Of a stretch of DNA of 64,000 nt, positions 25,216 through 34,306 are shown piece after piece. Position numbers and translations under genes: made by a program. This stretch comes from Kitasatospora phosalacinea (GTDB taxonomy: Bacteria > Actinomycetota > Actinomycetes > Streptomycetales > Streptomycetaceae). The stretch spans positions 124,001 to 188,000 of the forward strand of contig NZ_BSSA01000003.1 in NCBI RefSeq assembly GCF_030268885.1, given 5' to 3'. The notes under the pieces were generated by a model. The model did no database searches. It worked only from the letters and a program-made list of their open reading frames with translations, and was not told the DNA's origin. Position 1 is the first letter of the stretch; every line of letters starts with the position of its first letter.

Positions 25216-28206
25216 TTGACCTTCCAGATGCCGGACCGCTCAGGTCCGGGCTCCCGAGCGAGAGTCGGCCCGCCGTCGCGCCGGGCGAAGGTGCTGCTGC
25301 TGACGTTCGGCGTGCTGGCGGCGCTGTTCCTGCTGTTCGTGATGTTCGCGGGGCTGTGGACCGACTGGCTGTGGTTCGACTCGGTGCACTACGGCTCGGT
25401 GTTCACCTCGCAACTGGGCGCCAAGGTCGGCCTGTTCGCGGTGTTCGGGCTGCTGATGGCGCTGGTGGTCGGCTTCAACCTGTGGCTGGCGCACCGGCTG
25501 CGGCCCCCGCTGGCCGCGATGTCGGTGGAGCAGCAGAGCCTGGACCGCTACCGGATGGGCGTCGCGCCGTTCCGCAAGTGGCTGCTGATCGGCCTGTCGC
25601 TGCTGGTCGGCCTGGCGGCGGGCGCCGCCGCGGGCGCGCAGTGGCGGACGTGGATGCTGTGGGTCAACGGCACCCCGTTCGGGGTGAAGGACAGCCAGTT
25701 CCACAAGGACGTCTCGTACTACGCGTTCAAGCTGCCCTGGTACGAGTTCGTGCTGGGCTTCGCGTTCAGCGCGGTGATCGTCTCGCTGCTGGCCGCGGCG
25801 GCCGTGCACTACCTGTACGGGGGCCTGCGGCTGCAGGGGCCCGGGCGGCGGGCGAGCGCCGGGGCGCAGGGCCACCTGGCCGTGCTGCTCGGCGTGTTCG
25901 TGCTGCTGAAGGCGGTCGCGTACTGGCTGGACCGGTACGCGCTGGCGGTGAAGAGCGAGTCGTACAAGAACGTCGACGGCTGGACCGGCCTGCGCTACGT
26001 GGACGCGAACGCGTTCCTGCCGGCCAAGACGATCCTGTTCTTCGTGGCGGTCATCTGCGCGCTGCTGTTCTTCCTGACGCCGATCCGGCGGACCTGGGCC
26101 CCGGCGCTGATCGGCTTCGGGCTGATGGCGCTGTCGGCGATCCTGGTCGGCGGGGTGTACCCGGCGCTGGTGCAGCAGTTCCAGGTCAAGCCGAACGAGC
26201 AGGCCAAGGAGACCCGCTACATCCAGCAGAACATCGACGCGACCCGGCAGGCGTACGGCATCGCGGGCGCGGCCGAGCAGCAGTACGCGCCGACCGACTC
26301 GACGGACGCCGAGAAGCTGAAGCAGGACGCGCAGACCATCGCCGACATCCGGCTGCTGGACCCGAACGTGGTCATGCCGACGTTCCAGCAGAACCAGGCG
26401 CTGCGCAACTACTACGCCTTCCCCAAGACGCTGGACGTCGACCGGTACGGCAAGCAGGACACCGTGCTGGGCGTGCGCGAGCTGGACATGGCGGGCGTGC
26501 AGCAGCGCAACTTCATCAACGACCACTTCAAGTACACCCACGGGTACGGCGTGGTGGCCGCCAGGGGCAACCAGGTCGACCAGAACGGCAACCCGGTCTA
26601 CACCGAGCAGTCGCTGCCGACCACCGGCGACCTGGGCGACTACGAGCAGCGGGTGTACTACGGCGAGAAGACCACGATGTACTCGGTCGTCGGCCCCGGC
26701 ATGGACGAGATCGACTACACCCGGGACGGCCAGCCGGACCAGACCTCCCAGTACGGCGGCGGCAGCGGCGTCTCGATGGACAACCCGCTGACCAGGGCCG
26801 CGTACGCGGTGAAGTTCGCCGAGCCGCAGCTGCTCTACTCGGGGGCGATCAAGGACGGCGCGAAGATCCTGTACGACCGCACCCCCAAGGAGCGGGTCGA
26901 GAAGGTCGCGCCGTGGCTGTCGATCGACGCCGACCCGTACCCGGTGGTGCAGGGCGGCCGCCTGGTGTGGGTGCTGGACGGCTACACCACCTCGGACGGC
27001 TACCCGTTCTCCTCGAAGACCACCTTCGGCGACGCCACCAAGGACTCGCTGACCGACCAGCGCGGCCGCACCCTGACCACCGCCAACCAGGTCAACTACA
27101 TCCGCAACTCGGTGAAGGCCACCGTGGACGCGTACACCGGCGAGGTGACGCTCTACCAGTGGGACGAGGCCGACCCGGTGCTGAGGACCTGGATGAAGGC
27201 GTTCCCGGGCACGGTGAGGGCGAAGGCGGACATCCCGTCCGCCCTGCTGCCGCACCTGCGCTACCCGCAGGACCTGTTCAAGGTGCAGCGCGACCTGCTC
27301 GGGCAGTACCACATGACCGACGCCACGGCGTTCTTCAACGGCACCGACATCTGGGAGGTGCCGGAGGACCCGACGGTCAACACCCACGAGGTGCAGCCGC
27401 CGTACTACCTGACGCTGCGGATGCCGGACGCGCAGGAGGCCAGCTTCTCGCTGACCACCTCCTTCGTGCCCGCGGGCCGCAAGAACCTGGCCGCGTTCGT
27501 GGCGGTGGACGCCGACCCGGGCCCGGACTACGGCAAGCTGCGGATCCTGCGGATGCCGTCCGGTTCGGGCGCGCTCGGACCGGCGCTGACGCAGGCGAAG
27601 TTCAACTCCGACTCCGACGTCGCCTACCAGCTGAACCTGCTGAGCAACGGCAACGAGGCGGGCCTGGTGTACGGCAACCTGCTGACCCTGCCGGTCGGCG
27701 GCGGCATCCTCAACGTGGAGCCGGTGTACCTGGTGGCCCGCGGCACGAAGGTGCCGGTGCTGAAGAAGGTGCTGGCGGTGTACGGCGACCACAACGTGGC
27801 GCTGGAGAACACCCTGGACGCGGCGCTGGCCAAGGTGCTCGGCAACGCGGCGGCCGGGGCCACCACGCCCACCGCCCCGGCCCAGCCGGAGACCCCGGGC
27901 ACCGGCACCACCCCGACGACGCCCACCACCCCGGAGAGCCCGGAGCTGCAGAAGGCGCTCGCGGACGCCCAGAAGGCCTTCGACGAGGGCCAGGCCGCCA
28001 TGAAGAACGGCGACTGGACGGCGTACGGCAAGGCCCAGGAGGCGCTGAAGAAGGCGATCGCCGACGCGGTGGCCGCCGAGCAGAAGGGCGGCGCCCAGCC
28101 GGGCGGCTCGCCCTCGGCCGCACCGTCGGCCTCGCCCGGTGCCTCGCCACCCGCGTCGCCGCCCGCCTCGCCGCCCGCCTCGCCGTCGGCGTCGCCCACC
28201 GGCTGA
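25216..28206 (+). CDS. UPF0182 family integral membrane protein
   Basis: A 996-residue UPF0182 protein (Rv3193c type). The first 330 residues hold about seven membrane helices, starting [22 protein letters not shown] shortened here; then comes a large extracytoplasmic domain rich in Tyr, Asp and Gln. After about residue 880 there is a Thr/Pro-rich linker, a helical segment with Lys/Ala, and a Pro/Ala/Ser tail made of repeated SPPA units. It starts at a TTG after GAGGTGG. Function unknown; size, topology and conservation suggest a cell-envelope role. Confidence 0.85.
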   Translation: MTFQMPDRSGPGSRARVGPPSRRAKVLLLTFGVLAALFLLFVMFAGLWTDWLWFDSVHYGSVFTSQLGAKVGLFAVFGLLMALVVGFNLWLAHRLRPPLAAMSVEQQSLDRYRMGVAPFRKWLLIGLSLLVGLAAGAAAGAQWRTWMLWVNGTPFGVKDSQFHKDVSYYAFKLPWYEFVLGFAFSAVIVSLLAAAAVHYLYGGLRLQGPGRRASAGAQGHLAVLLGVFVLLKAVAYWLDRYALAVKSESYKNVDGWTGLRYVDANAFLPAKTILFFVAVICALLFFLTPIRRTWAPALIGFGLMALSAILVGGVYPALVQQFQVKPNEQAKETRYIQQNIDATRQAYGIAGAAEQQYAPTDSTDAEKLKQDAQTIADIRLLDPNVVMPTFQQNQALRNYYAFPKTLDVDRYGKQDTVLGVRELDMAGVQQRNFINDHFKYTHGYGVVAARGNQVDQNGNPVYTEQSLPTTGDLGDYEQRVYYGEKTTMYSVVGPGMDEIDYTRDGQPDQTSQYGGGSGVSMDNPLTRAAYAVKFAEPQLLYSGAIKDGAKILYDRTPKERVEKVAPWLSIDADPYPVVQGGRLVWVLDGYTTSDGYPFSSKTTFGDATKDSLTDQRGRTLTTANQVNYIRNSVKATVDAYTGEVTLYQWDEADPVLRTWMKAFPGTVRAKADIPSALLPHLRYPQDLFKVQRDLLGQYHMTDATAFFNGTDIWEVPEDPTVNTHEVQPPYYLTLRMPDAQEASFSLTTSFVPAGRKNLAAFVAVDADPGPDYGKLRILRMPSGSGALGPALTQAKFNSDSDVAYQLNLLSNGNEAGLVYGNLLTLPVGGGILNVEPVYLVARGTKVPVLKKVLAVYGDHNVALENTLDAALAKVLGNAAAGATTPTAPAQPETPGTGTTPTTPTTPESPELQKALADAQKAFDEGQAAMKNGDWTAYGKAQEALKKAIADAVAAEQKGGAQPGGSPSAAPSASPGASPPASPPASPPASPSASPTG

Positions 28207-28221
28207 GCTGCGGCAACCGGT

Positions 28222-28252
28222 TTGTTGGTCCACCCCGTGATCGTGATACAGT
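28222..28252 (+). promoter_or_regulatory. Promoter of the initiator tRNA gene
   Basis: TTGTTG (28222-28227) or the overlapping TTGGTC (28225-28230) can serve as -35, with TACAGT at 28247-28252 as the -10, 16-19 bases away. The -10 ends 11 bases before the tRNA 5' end. Confidence 0.5.
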
Positions 28253-28263
28253 GGTTTCACCGA

Positions 28264-28337
28264 CGCGGGGTGGAGCAGCTCGGTAGCTCGCTGGGCTCAT
28301 AACCCAGAGGTCGCAGGTTCAAATCCTGTCCCCGCTA
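28264..28337 (+). tRNA. Initiator tRNA-fMet (CAT anticodon)
   Basis: The 74-base gene folds as a full cloverleaf. Acceptor strands are CGCGGGG (28264-28270) and CCCCGCT (28330-28336) with discriminator A. Position 1 C faces T at position 72, the unpaired end that marks an initiator. The anticodon stem carries three GC pairs next to the loop (CTGGG/CCCAG) around CTCATAA, also an initiator feature. The T arm has GTTCAAATC. CCA is not encoded. Confidence 0.97.
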
Positions 28338-28347
28338 CTCAGTAGCG

Positions 28348-28379
28348 AAAGGCCCGGAGGCATCAGCCTCCGGGCCTTT
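28348..28379 (+). terminator. Terminator after tRNA-fMet
   Basis: AAAGGCCCGGAGG (28348-28360) pairs perfectly with CCTCCGGGCCTTT (28367-28379) around a six-base loop. Confidence 0.9.
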
Positions 28380-28403
28380 GCCATTCCTTGGGACTCCGGG
28401 TGA

Positions 28404-28432
28404 TTGACACCCCCTGTGGTCCAGTCCAATCT
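28404..28432 (+). promoter_or_regulatory. Chitinase promoter with embedded DasR-like operator
   Basis: TTGACA (28404-28409), a 17-base spacer and CAATCT (28427-28432) form a good promoter. TGGTCCAGTCCA at 28417-28428 matches the DasR core TGGTCTAGACCA at 10 of 12 positions and overlaps the first two bases of the -10. The same geometry occurs at dasA and at the second binding-protein gene. The leader then contains a perfect 9-pair hairpin at 28446-28469. Confidence 0.75.
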
Positions 28433-28596
28433 GAGTCATGCCCATGACGGGCGGCCCCCACCGCCCGTCTGATGCGCTGCAACTCGCATGCCAGCAACGG
28501 GAGTCGATCGCGTTCTGGCTCCGTCTGCCGCTCTCCCCGACCGGGTGTCGGACGGCGTTCCTGCATCCCCACGTGACAGGAGAGAGGCACATCCGC

Positions 28597-30606
28597 ATGC
28601 ATCGCAACAACCGCAGGGCCTGGGCCGTCACGGCCGCGGCCGCCACGCTGCTCGCCGGGGCGGTGTCGCTGCTGGGGGCCCCCAGCGCGAGCGCCGGACC
28701 GGGCAACACCACCGGGGCCCCCGCCACCAGCGGCGGCATGAAGGTCGCGTACTTCGACCAGTGGTCGATCTACCAGAACGCCTTCTACCTGAAGAACGTC
28801 GACACCAACGGCATGGCCGGGAAGCTCGACTACCTGCTGTACGACTTCGCCAACATCGACCCGAACAACCTGACCTGCTTCGAGCCGAACTCGGCGGCCT
28901 CCCAGGACGAGAACAACCCGAACGCGGGCGACGGCGCGGGCGACTACTACGCCGACTACGCGAAGACCTTCGCCAACGGCAACAGCGTCGACAACTCCAC
29001 CGACACCTGGAACCAGCCGCTGGCGGGCAACTTCCACCAGCTCCAGGAGCTGAAGGCGAAGTACCCCAAGCTCAAGGTGCTGATGTCGATCGGCGGCTGG
29101 ACGTACTCCAAGTACTTCTCCGACGTGGCCGCCAGCGACGCCGCGCGGAAGAAGTTCGTCTCCTCCTGCGTCGACATGTTCATCAAGGGCAACCTGCCCG
29201 CGCAGGGCGGCTACGGCGGTCCGGGCACCGGCAAGGGCATCTTCGACGGCTTCGACATCGACTGGGAGTACCCGGGCGGCGGCGGCCACCTCGGCAACCA
29301 CGCCTCGCCGAACGACAAGCAGAACTTCACCGCCCTGCTGGCCGAGTTCCGCAACCAGCTCAACACCCAGGGCAGCGCCGACGGCAAGACCTACGCGCTG
29401 AGCGCGGCGCTCCCGGCCGGCCAGGACAAGATCCAGTACATCGAGACCGACAAGATCGGGCAGTACCTGACCTTCGCGGACCCGATGACGTACGACATGC
29501 ACGGCGGCTGGGAGGCCCAGGGGCCGACCAACCACCAGACGCCGGTCTACCAGAACCCGAACGACCCGATGAACAACGTGCCGCCGGGCAACGCCAAGTA
29601 CTCGATCGACGAGGCGGTCAAGGCGTACACGGTCGGCGACTCCTCGTACGGCATCCCCGGCGGGTTCCCGGCGAACAAGCTGAACATGGGCGTCCCGCTG
29701 TACTACCGCGGCTGGACGGGCGTGGCGGCGGGCGCCAACCACGGGCTGTTCCAGCCCGCCAGCGGACCGGCCCAGGGCGCGCCGAACTCCGGCAACGTCA
29801 ACGGCGTGCGGATGTACAAGGAACTGCTCGGGACGGTGGACAACCCCAGCTACACCTACTGGGACCCGGCGTCGCAGGCCGCGTACTTCTACGACGGGAA
29901 CAACTTCTGGTCCGGCGAGAACGCCAGGTCCATCCAGGCCAAGATGGACTACGCGCACTGCAACGGCCTCGGCGGCTCCTTCGTGTTCTCGCTGTACGAC
30001 GACCCGAACGCGGCGCTGCTCAACCCGCTGATGACGGCCACCAGCGGCTCGGCCGCCTCCTGCCCGGCCCCGCCGACCGGCTCGCCCAGCGCCAGCGCCT
30101 CGCCGACGAAGTCCACCTCCCCGTCGCCGTCGACCAGCCCGTCGACCTCCCCGTCGACCAGCCCGTCGACCTCGCCGTCCACCAGCCCGTCCTCCTCGCC
30201 CAGCTCGCCCGGCGGCGGCAGCGTCGCCAACCCGGGCCTGGAGTCCGGCGCGCTCAGCCCGTGGACCTGCGCGGGCAGCGGCGGTGCGGTGGTCGGCGGC
30301 GGCCACACCGGCTCGTACGCCCTGCAGGGCAACGTCAGCGCCGGGGACACCGCGCAGTGCCAGCAGGTGGTGACGGTCAAGCCGAACACCACCTACACGC
30401 TGTCCGCCTGGGTCAAGGGCAACTACACCTACCTGGGCGTCACCGGCTCCGGCGCGGACAGCTCGACCTGGACCCCCGGCGGGAGCGCGTGGACGCAGCT
30501 GTCCACCAAGTTCACCACCGGCGCCTCGGTCACCTCGGTGACGGTCTGGGTGCATGGTTGGTACGGACAGGGTGCTTACCAGGCCGATGACTTCAGCCTC
30601 AGCTGA
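28597..30606 (+). CDS. Secreted GH18 chitinase with C-terminal carbohydrate-binding module
   Basis: A 669-residue exported chitinase. A Sec signal peptide is present (basic NNRR, hydrophobic core, cleavage after SASA near residue 33). The GH18 barrel spans about 45-485, with the catalytic DxxDxDxE motif as DGFDIDWE in GIFDGFDIDWEYPGG, and the substrate-loop SIGGWTYS. A Ser/Thr/Pro linker of repeated PSTS units (about 490-540) leads to a beta-sandwich domain (about 545-669) resembling CBM4/16-type modules. An AGGAG site precedes the ATG. It is controlled by a DasR-like operator, so it should be induced by chitin products and feed the uptake system at 56-64 kb. Confidence 0.92.
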   Translation: MHRNNRRAWAVTAAAATLLAGAVSLLGAPSASAGPGNTTGAPATSGGMKVAYFDQWSIYQNAFYLKNVDTNGMAGKLDYLLYDFANIDPNNLTCFEPNSAASQDENNPNAGDGAGDYYADYAKTFANGNSVDNSTDTWNQPLAGNFHQLQELKAKYPKLKVLMSIGGWTYSKYFSDVAASDAARKKFVSSCVDMFIKGNLPAQGGYGGPGTGKGIFDGFDIDWEYPGGGGHLGNHASPNDKQNFTALLAEFRNQLNTQGSADGKTYALSAALPAGQDKIQYIETDKIGQYLTFADPMTYDMHGGWEAQGPTNHQTPVYQNPNDPMNNVPPGNAKYSIDEAVKAYTVGDSSYGIPGGFPANKLNMGVPLYYRGWTGVAAGANHGLFQPASGPAQGAPNSGNVNGVRMYKELLGTVDNPSYTYWDPASQAAYFYDGNNFWSGENARSIQAKMDYAHCNGLGGSFVFSLYDDPNAALLNPLMTATSGSAASCPAPPTGSPSASASPTKSTSPSPSTSPSTSPSTSPSTSPSTSPSSSPSSPGGGSVANPGLESGALSPWTCAGSGGAVVGGGHTGSYALQGNVSAGDTAQCQQVVTVKPNTTYTLSAWVKGNYTYLGVTGSGADSSTWTPGGSAWTQLSTKFTTGASVTSVTVWVHGWYGQGAYQADDFSLS

Positions 30607-30630
30607 GCCTGCGTCAACACCGTTTTGAGG

Positions 30631-30661
30631 AAGGCCCGGTGGACTCCGTCCGTCGGGCCTT
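30631..30661 (+). terminator. Terminator of the chitinase gene
   Basis: AAGGCCCG (30631-30638) pairs with CGGGCCTT (30654-30661), 25 bases after the chitinase stop. The stem is preceded by CGTTTTGAGG and followed by TCGTCCTT. Confidence 0.7.
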
Positions 30662-30678
30662 CGTCCTTGCGGGCGCGC

Positions 30679-30701
30679 GGAGTTGATCGACTCCGGTACG
30701 A
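30679..30701 (+). promoter_or_regulatory. Palindrome and possible -10 upstream of the Sel1/TPR gene
   Basis: GGAGTTGATCGACTCC (30679-30694) is palindromic at 14 of 16 positions and is followed directly by TACGAT (30696-30701), a plausible -10. The rest of the 350-base gap between chitinase and the repeat protein holds a GCCGAAGC hairpin near 30753-30779 and purine-rich sequence, nothing more that I can name. Confidence 0.35.
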
Positions 30702-30959
30702 TGCGTGGCCGGGGTTTGTGGGGCTCAAGTGTCGGGAAATCGACAAAGAGCCGAAGCGATCTCGCCGCGCTTCGGCCCCGCTCCGCCAAAACGGACGGAG
30801 CAGGTGTACGCGGTGTGCGGGTGATGCGACGATGGACCACGAGGGGGACGCGGCACGGCCACTGACCGGCCGTCCGCTGCGACGCGCCCCTCGGGGGACG
30901 CGCCCCCGGCCGACGGCCCGGGGCGGATGCCGCGACACTCGGGGGGAGCGGGAGTCGGC

Positions 30960-32894
30960 ATGAAGCTCATCGGCAACAGCGGGACGGGAGAACGACTGGC
31001 GGCCGGCACCACCGCGGACACCGGCGTCCGCCCCACCGACCAGTCCAGCGACCCGTCCACCGGCAACCTGCCCGCCCAGCGCAGCACCGCGGGCGGGGAC
31101 GTCGACGTGACCGGGTACGGCCCGGAGCGCCTGGTCCACCTGACGGCCGACCGGGTCGCCGCCGCCTCCACCCGCGACCTCACCGACCCCGCCGACGGCG
31201 CCGACGACGGCGAGGACAGCTTCGAGACCGCCCTCGCCGCCCGCGAACAGGCCGCTCTCGAAGCCCGCCACCGCGGCTCCGCCGACGCCGGCGACCCCAA
31301 CGCCGCCAGCCAGCTCGGCGCCCTGCTGCTGCGCCGCGGCGACCTGCGCGACGCCGAGCCGTACCTGCGCTCCGCCGCCGCCGCGGGCCTGCGCGCCGCC
31401 GCCAACAACCTCGGCGTCCTGCTCCACCAGCAGGGCCACCGCACCGAGGCCGCCCAGTGGTGGCGCCAGGCCGCCGTCGCCGGGTCCGCCCCGGCCGCCC
31501 ACGCCCTCGGCCTGCAACTGCGCGACCAGGGCGAGGAGGAGGCCGCCGAGTACTGGCTGCACTTCGCCGCCGAACAGGGCCACCCGCTCGGCGCCTACGC
31601 CCTCGGCGACCTGATGGAGCACCGCCGCGACGTCCGCGCCGAACGCTGGTTCAAGGCCGCCGCCGACTCCGGCCACCGCGAGGCCGCCTACCGGCTCGCC
31701 CGGATGCGCGAGGCCGCCGGGGACAAGGACACCGCCGAGACCTGGTACCGCACCGCCGCCGCCCGCAGCCACGCCCGCGCCGCCCTGCGCCTCGGCGTCC
31801 TGCTCGAGGCCCGCGGCGACCTCGACGAGGCCGCCCGCTGGTACCGGCAGTCCGCCCAGAACGGCGAGGCCCGGGCCGCCTGCGCCCTCGGCTTCCTGCT
31901 CCGCGACACCGGCGACCTCGCCGCCGCCGCCGAGTGGTGGCAGGAGGCCGCCGAAGCGGGCGACGGCACCGCCGCCAACGCGCTCGGCGCGCTGCACGCG
32001 GGCCGCGGCGAGAACGCCGTCGCCGAACGCTGGTACCGCGCCGCCCTCGACGCGGGCGACCACAACGGCGCCTTCAACCTCGGCCTGCTGTGCGCGGGCG
32101 CCGGCCGCGAGGCCCAGGCCGAGCAGTGGTACCGCCGGGCCGCCTACGCCGGGCACCGCGAAGCCTGCAACGCGCTCGCGATCGTCCTGCTCCAGCGCGG
32201 CGACGAGTCCGGCGCCGAACCCTGGTTCTCCAAGGCCGCCGAGGCCGGCTCCGTCGACGGCGCCTTCAACCTCGGCGTCCTGCACGCCGGCCGCGGCGAG
32301 ATGCGGCAGGCCCAGGAGTGGTACGCCCGCGCCGCCGCCGAGGGCCACGGCGAGGCCGCCCTGCAACTCGCCGTCGCCCAGGAGCAGCGCGGCAACCTCG
32401 CGGGCGCCCTCGACCGCTACCGCCAGGCCGCCGACGGCGGCTCCGCTGAGGGCGCCTTCCGGCTCGCCTCGCTGCTCGACCGCCGCGGCGACGCCGACAC
32501 CGAGGCCGAACACTGGTACGCGACCGCGGCGGACGCCGGACACCGCCGCGCCCAGGTCCGGATGGGCGTCCGCGCCGCGGAGCGCGGCGCCCTGGAGATC
32601 GCCGAGAGCTGGTACCGCCGCGCCGCGGAGGGCGGCAGCCGCAGCGCCGCGTTCAACCTCGGCCTGCTGCTGGCCCGCCAGGACAGCGAGGCCGAGGCCA
32701 TGCTCTGGTACACCCGCGCCGCGGACGCCGGCCACGGGCGCGCGGCGCTCCGGCTCGCGCTGCTGGCGCTGCGGCGGGGCGAGGCCGTCCAGGCCGAGAA
32801 CTGGTGCAAGCGCGCGGCGGAGTACGGCCCGGCCGAGGTCGCGGAGCGGGCGGGACGGCTGCTGGGGGCGCTCAACGCGGAGCTCTCCGCGTAA
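30960..32894 (+). CDS. Sel1/TPR-like repeat protein
   Basis: A 644-residue protein. After a disordered first 85 residues, about fifteen repeats of 35-36 residues run to the C-terminus. The repeat consensus is AE-WYRxAAxxGxxxAAxxLGxLLxxRGD, typical of Sel1-like repeats, which form a superhelical scaffold for protein binding. No enzyme domain, signal peptide or membrane segment is seen. The ATG at 30960 follows a GGGGGAG site. Partner proteins are unknown; in streptomycetes such scaffolds are found in developmental and signalling contexts. Confidence 0.75.
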   Translation: MKLIGNSGTGERLAAGTTADTGVRPTDQSSDPSTGNLPAQRSTAGGDVDVTGYGPERLVHLTADRVAAASTRDLTDPADGADDGEDSFETALAAREQAALEARHRGSADAGDPNAASQLGALLLRRGDLRDAEPYLRSAAAAGLRAAANNLGVLLHQQGHRTEAAQWWRQAAVAGSAPAAHALGLQLRDQGEEEAAEYWLHFAAEQGHPLGAYALGDLMEHRRDVRAERWFKAAADSGHREAAYRLARMREAAGDKDTAETWYRTAAARSHARAALRLGVLLEARGDLDEAARWYRQSAQNGEARAACALGFLLRDTGDLAAAAEWWQEAAEAGDGTAANALGALHAGRGENAVAERWYRAALDAGDHNGAFNLGLLCAGAGREAQAEQWYRRAAYAGHREACNALAIVLLQRGDESGAEPWFSKAAEAGSVDGAFNLGVLHAGRGEMRQAQEWYARAAAEGHGEAALQLAVAQEQRGNLAGALDRYRQAADGGSAEGAFRLASLLDRRGDADTEAEHWYATAADAGHRRAQVRMGVRAAERGALEIAESWYRRAAEGGSRSAAFNLGLLLARQDSEAEAMLWYTRAADAGHGRAALRLALLALRRGEAVQAENWCKRAAEYGPAEVAERAGRLLGALNAELSA

Positions 32895-32901
32895 GGGCGA
32901 G

Positions 32902-33030
32902 CAGGGGCGCGGGGAACTGCGCGCTGCGGGAGTCGCACGTCAGCGTGGTCGCGGGATGGTGCAGGTCACTGTCCTGTGCCGCGATCCGGCTGTGCGTGCT
33001 CGGTCGGCCGCGCAGTTCCCCGCGCCCCTG
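32902..33030. repeat. Perfect 22-base inverted repeat between convergent genes
   Basis: A 22-base arm at 32902-32923 (core GGGGCGCGGGGAACTGCGCG) recurs exactly in reverse complement at 33009-33030, 85 bases apart. The same GGGGCGCGGGGAACTGCGCG word is, from memory, a common streptomycete intergenic element. The pair sits between the Sel1 gene and hisN, which converge, so the RNA from either side can form a long stem. Confidence 0.7.
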
Positions 33031-33056
33031 GCGGTGCGCTCCCTGGCCTGCGCTCG

Positions 33057-33854
33057 CTACACGCTGAGCGAGCGCAGGGCGGCTTCGTGGAGGACGCCGT
33101 TGGTGGCGACCGCGTCCGCGCCGGTGGGGCCGTCGATGCCGTCGAGGCCGGTGAAGCGGCCGCCGGCCTCCTGGACGATGATGCAGGGGGCGGCCATGTC
33201 CCAGAGGGAGAGCTCGGGTTCGGCGGCGATGTCGACGGCGCCCTCGGCGACCATCATGTAGGACCAGAAGTCGCCGAAGGCGCGGGTGCGCCAGCAGATC
33301 CGGGTGAGGTCGAGGAAGGCGTCGAGGCGGGCGCGCTCCTCCCAGCCGCTGAGGGAGGAGAAGGAGAGCGAGGCGTCGGCGAGCCGGGAGACCTTGGAGA
33401 CGTGGATGCGCTGGGCCTTGGCGAGGCTGCGCCCGGCGAACGCGCCGAGGCCCTTCGCGGCCCACCAGCGGCGTCCGAGCGCCGGGGCGGAGACGATGCC
33501 GACGACCGGGACGTGCTCGCCGTCGGGCTGCTCCTCCAGCAGGGCGACCAGGGTCGCCCAGACCGGGACGCCGCGGACGTAGTTCTTGGTGCCGTCGATC
33601 GGGTCGATCACCCAGCGGCGCGGCCCGGACCCCTGCAGGCCGTACTCCTCGCCGAGCACCGCGTCGCGCGGGCGGGCCCGCTGCAGGACGGAGCGGACGA
33701 GTTCCTCGGCGGCCTTGTCGGCGTCGCTGACCGGGGTCAGGTCCGGCTTGGTCTCGATCTTGAGGTCGAGCGCGCGGAAGCGCTCCATCGTGATCGAGTC
33801 GGCCGAGTCGGCGAGGACGTGGGCGAGTCGGAGGTCGTCGTGGTAATCGGCCAT
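33057..33854 (-). CDS. hisN: Histidinol-phosphatase HisN (inositol monophosphatase fold)
   Basis: A 265-residue member of the lithium-sensitive phosphatase family. Metal ligands are visible in LGEEYG, in the signature [13 protein letters not shown] (about 84-96), and in LSLWDMAAP near 215. Actinobacteria use this fold for the histidinol-phosphate phosphatase step of histidine synthesis, and the sequence [17 protein letters not shown] fits that subgroup. It stands apart from other his genes. Inositol monophosphatase activity is the alternative; the gene order next to rsgA-aroA supports HisN. Confidence 0.8.
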   Translation of the reverse strand: MADYHDDLRLAHVLADSADSITMERFRALDLKIETKPDLTPVSDADKAAEELVRSVLQRARPRDAVLGEEYGLQGSGPRRWVIDPIDGTKNYVRGVPVWATLVALLEEQPDGEHVPVVGIVSAPALGRRWWAAKGLGAFAGRSLAKAQRIHVSKVSRLADASLSFSSLSGWEERARLDAFLDLTRICWRTRAFGDFWSYMMVAEGAVDIAAEPELSLWDMAAPCIIVQEAGGRFTGLDGIDGPTGADAVATNGVLHEAALRSLSV

Positions 33855-33873
33855 GCACGGAACCCTAGCGGAC

Positions 33874-34197
33874 TCAGTGTCCCGAGCCGCTGAGCTGCAG
33901 ACCGATCACCCCGGCGATGACCAGGGAGACGGAGACCAGCTTCAGGGTGGAGGAGGACTCGCCGAGGAAGACCATCCCGTACACGGCGGTGCCGGCCGCG
34001 CCGATGCCGGTCCACACCGCGTAGGCGCTGCCGACCGGCAGGGACTTCAGGGAGAGGGTGAGCAGGCCGAAGGAGCCCAGCGCGAAGAGCGCGAAGCTGA
34101 TGGTGGGCCAGAGCTTGGTGAAGCCGTGGCTGAGCTTGAGGTTGACCGCGAATCCCGTTTCCAGCAGACCGGCGAGGATCACCATGGCCCATGCCAT
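33874..34197 (-). CDS. SMR family multidrug/guanidinium transporter
   Basis: A 107-residue, four-helix small multidrug resistance protein. The essential Glu lies in helix 1 ([14 protein letters not shown], Glu13), and the second half has the [18 protein letters not shown] signature. Four hydrophobic helices fill the length. SMR proteins form antiparallel dimers exporting quaternary ammonium compounds or guanidinium. The lack of the AWxxE pattern of EmrE and the LSHGFT segment lean to the SugE/Gdx side, but I cannot settle this. A 21-base palindrome in the promoter region suggests control by a TetR-like repressor. Confidence 0.85.
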   Translation of the reverse strand: MAWAMVILAGLLETGFAVNLKLSHGFTKLWPTISFALFALGSFGLLTLSLKSLPVGSAYAVWTGIGAAGTAVYGMVFLGESSSTLKLVSVSLVIAGVIGLQLSGSGH

Positions 34198-34217
34198 CGG
34201 GTTGACTCCCTGTCAGG

Positions 34218-34238
34218 TAGGACGGTGTGACCTTCCTA
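34218..34238 (-). promoter_or_regulatory. Palindromic operator candidate upstream of the SMR gene
   Basis: TAGGACGGTGTGACCTTCCTA (34218-34238, one base over a nine-pair palindrome) matches its reverse complement at eight of nine paired positions around a central triplet. Its centre is about 30 bases before the start codon, next to a possible -10 (TAACGA on the minus strand). Confidence 0.45.
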
Positions 34239-34306
34239 TCGTTACCCAGTGCAGCGGCCCGAGCTACTCGTGATCGCCGGGAATCGACGGGAACCCCGGG
34301 CGCCGC

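Noticed and set aside
34218..34238. Guanidine riboswitch before the SMR gene
   Set aside because: The conserved ACGR hairpin loops or the guanidine-III pseudoknot sequence could not be found; a protein operator fits the palindrome better.
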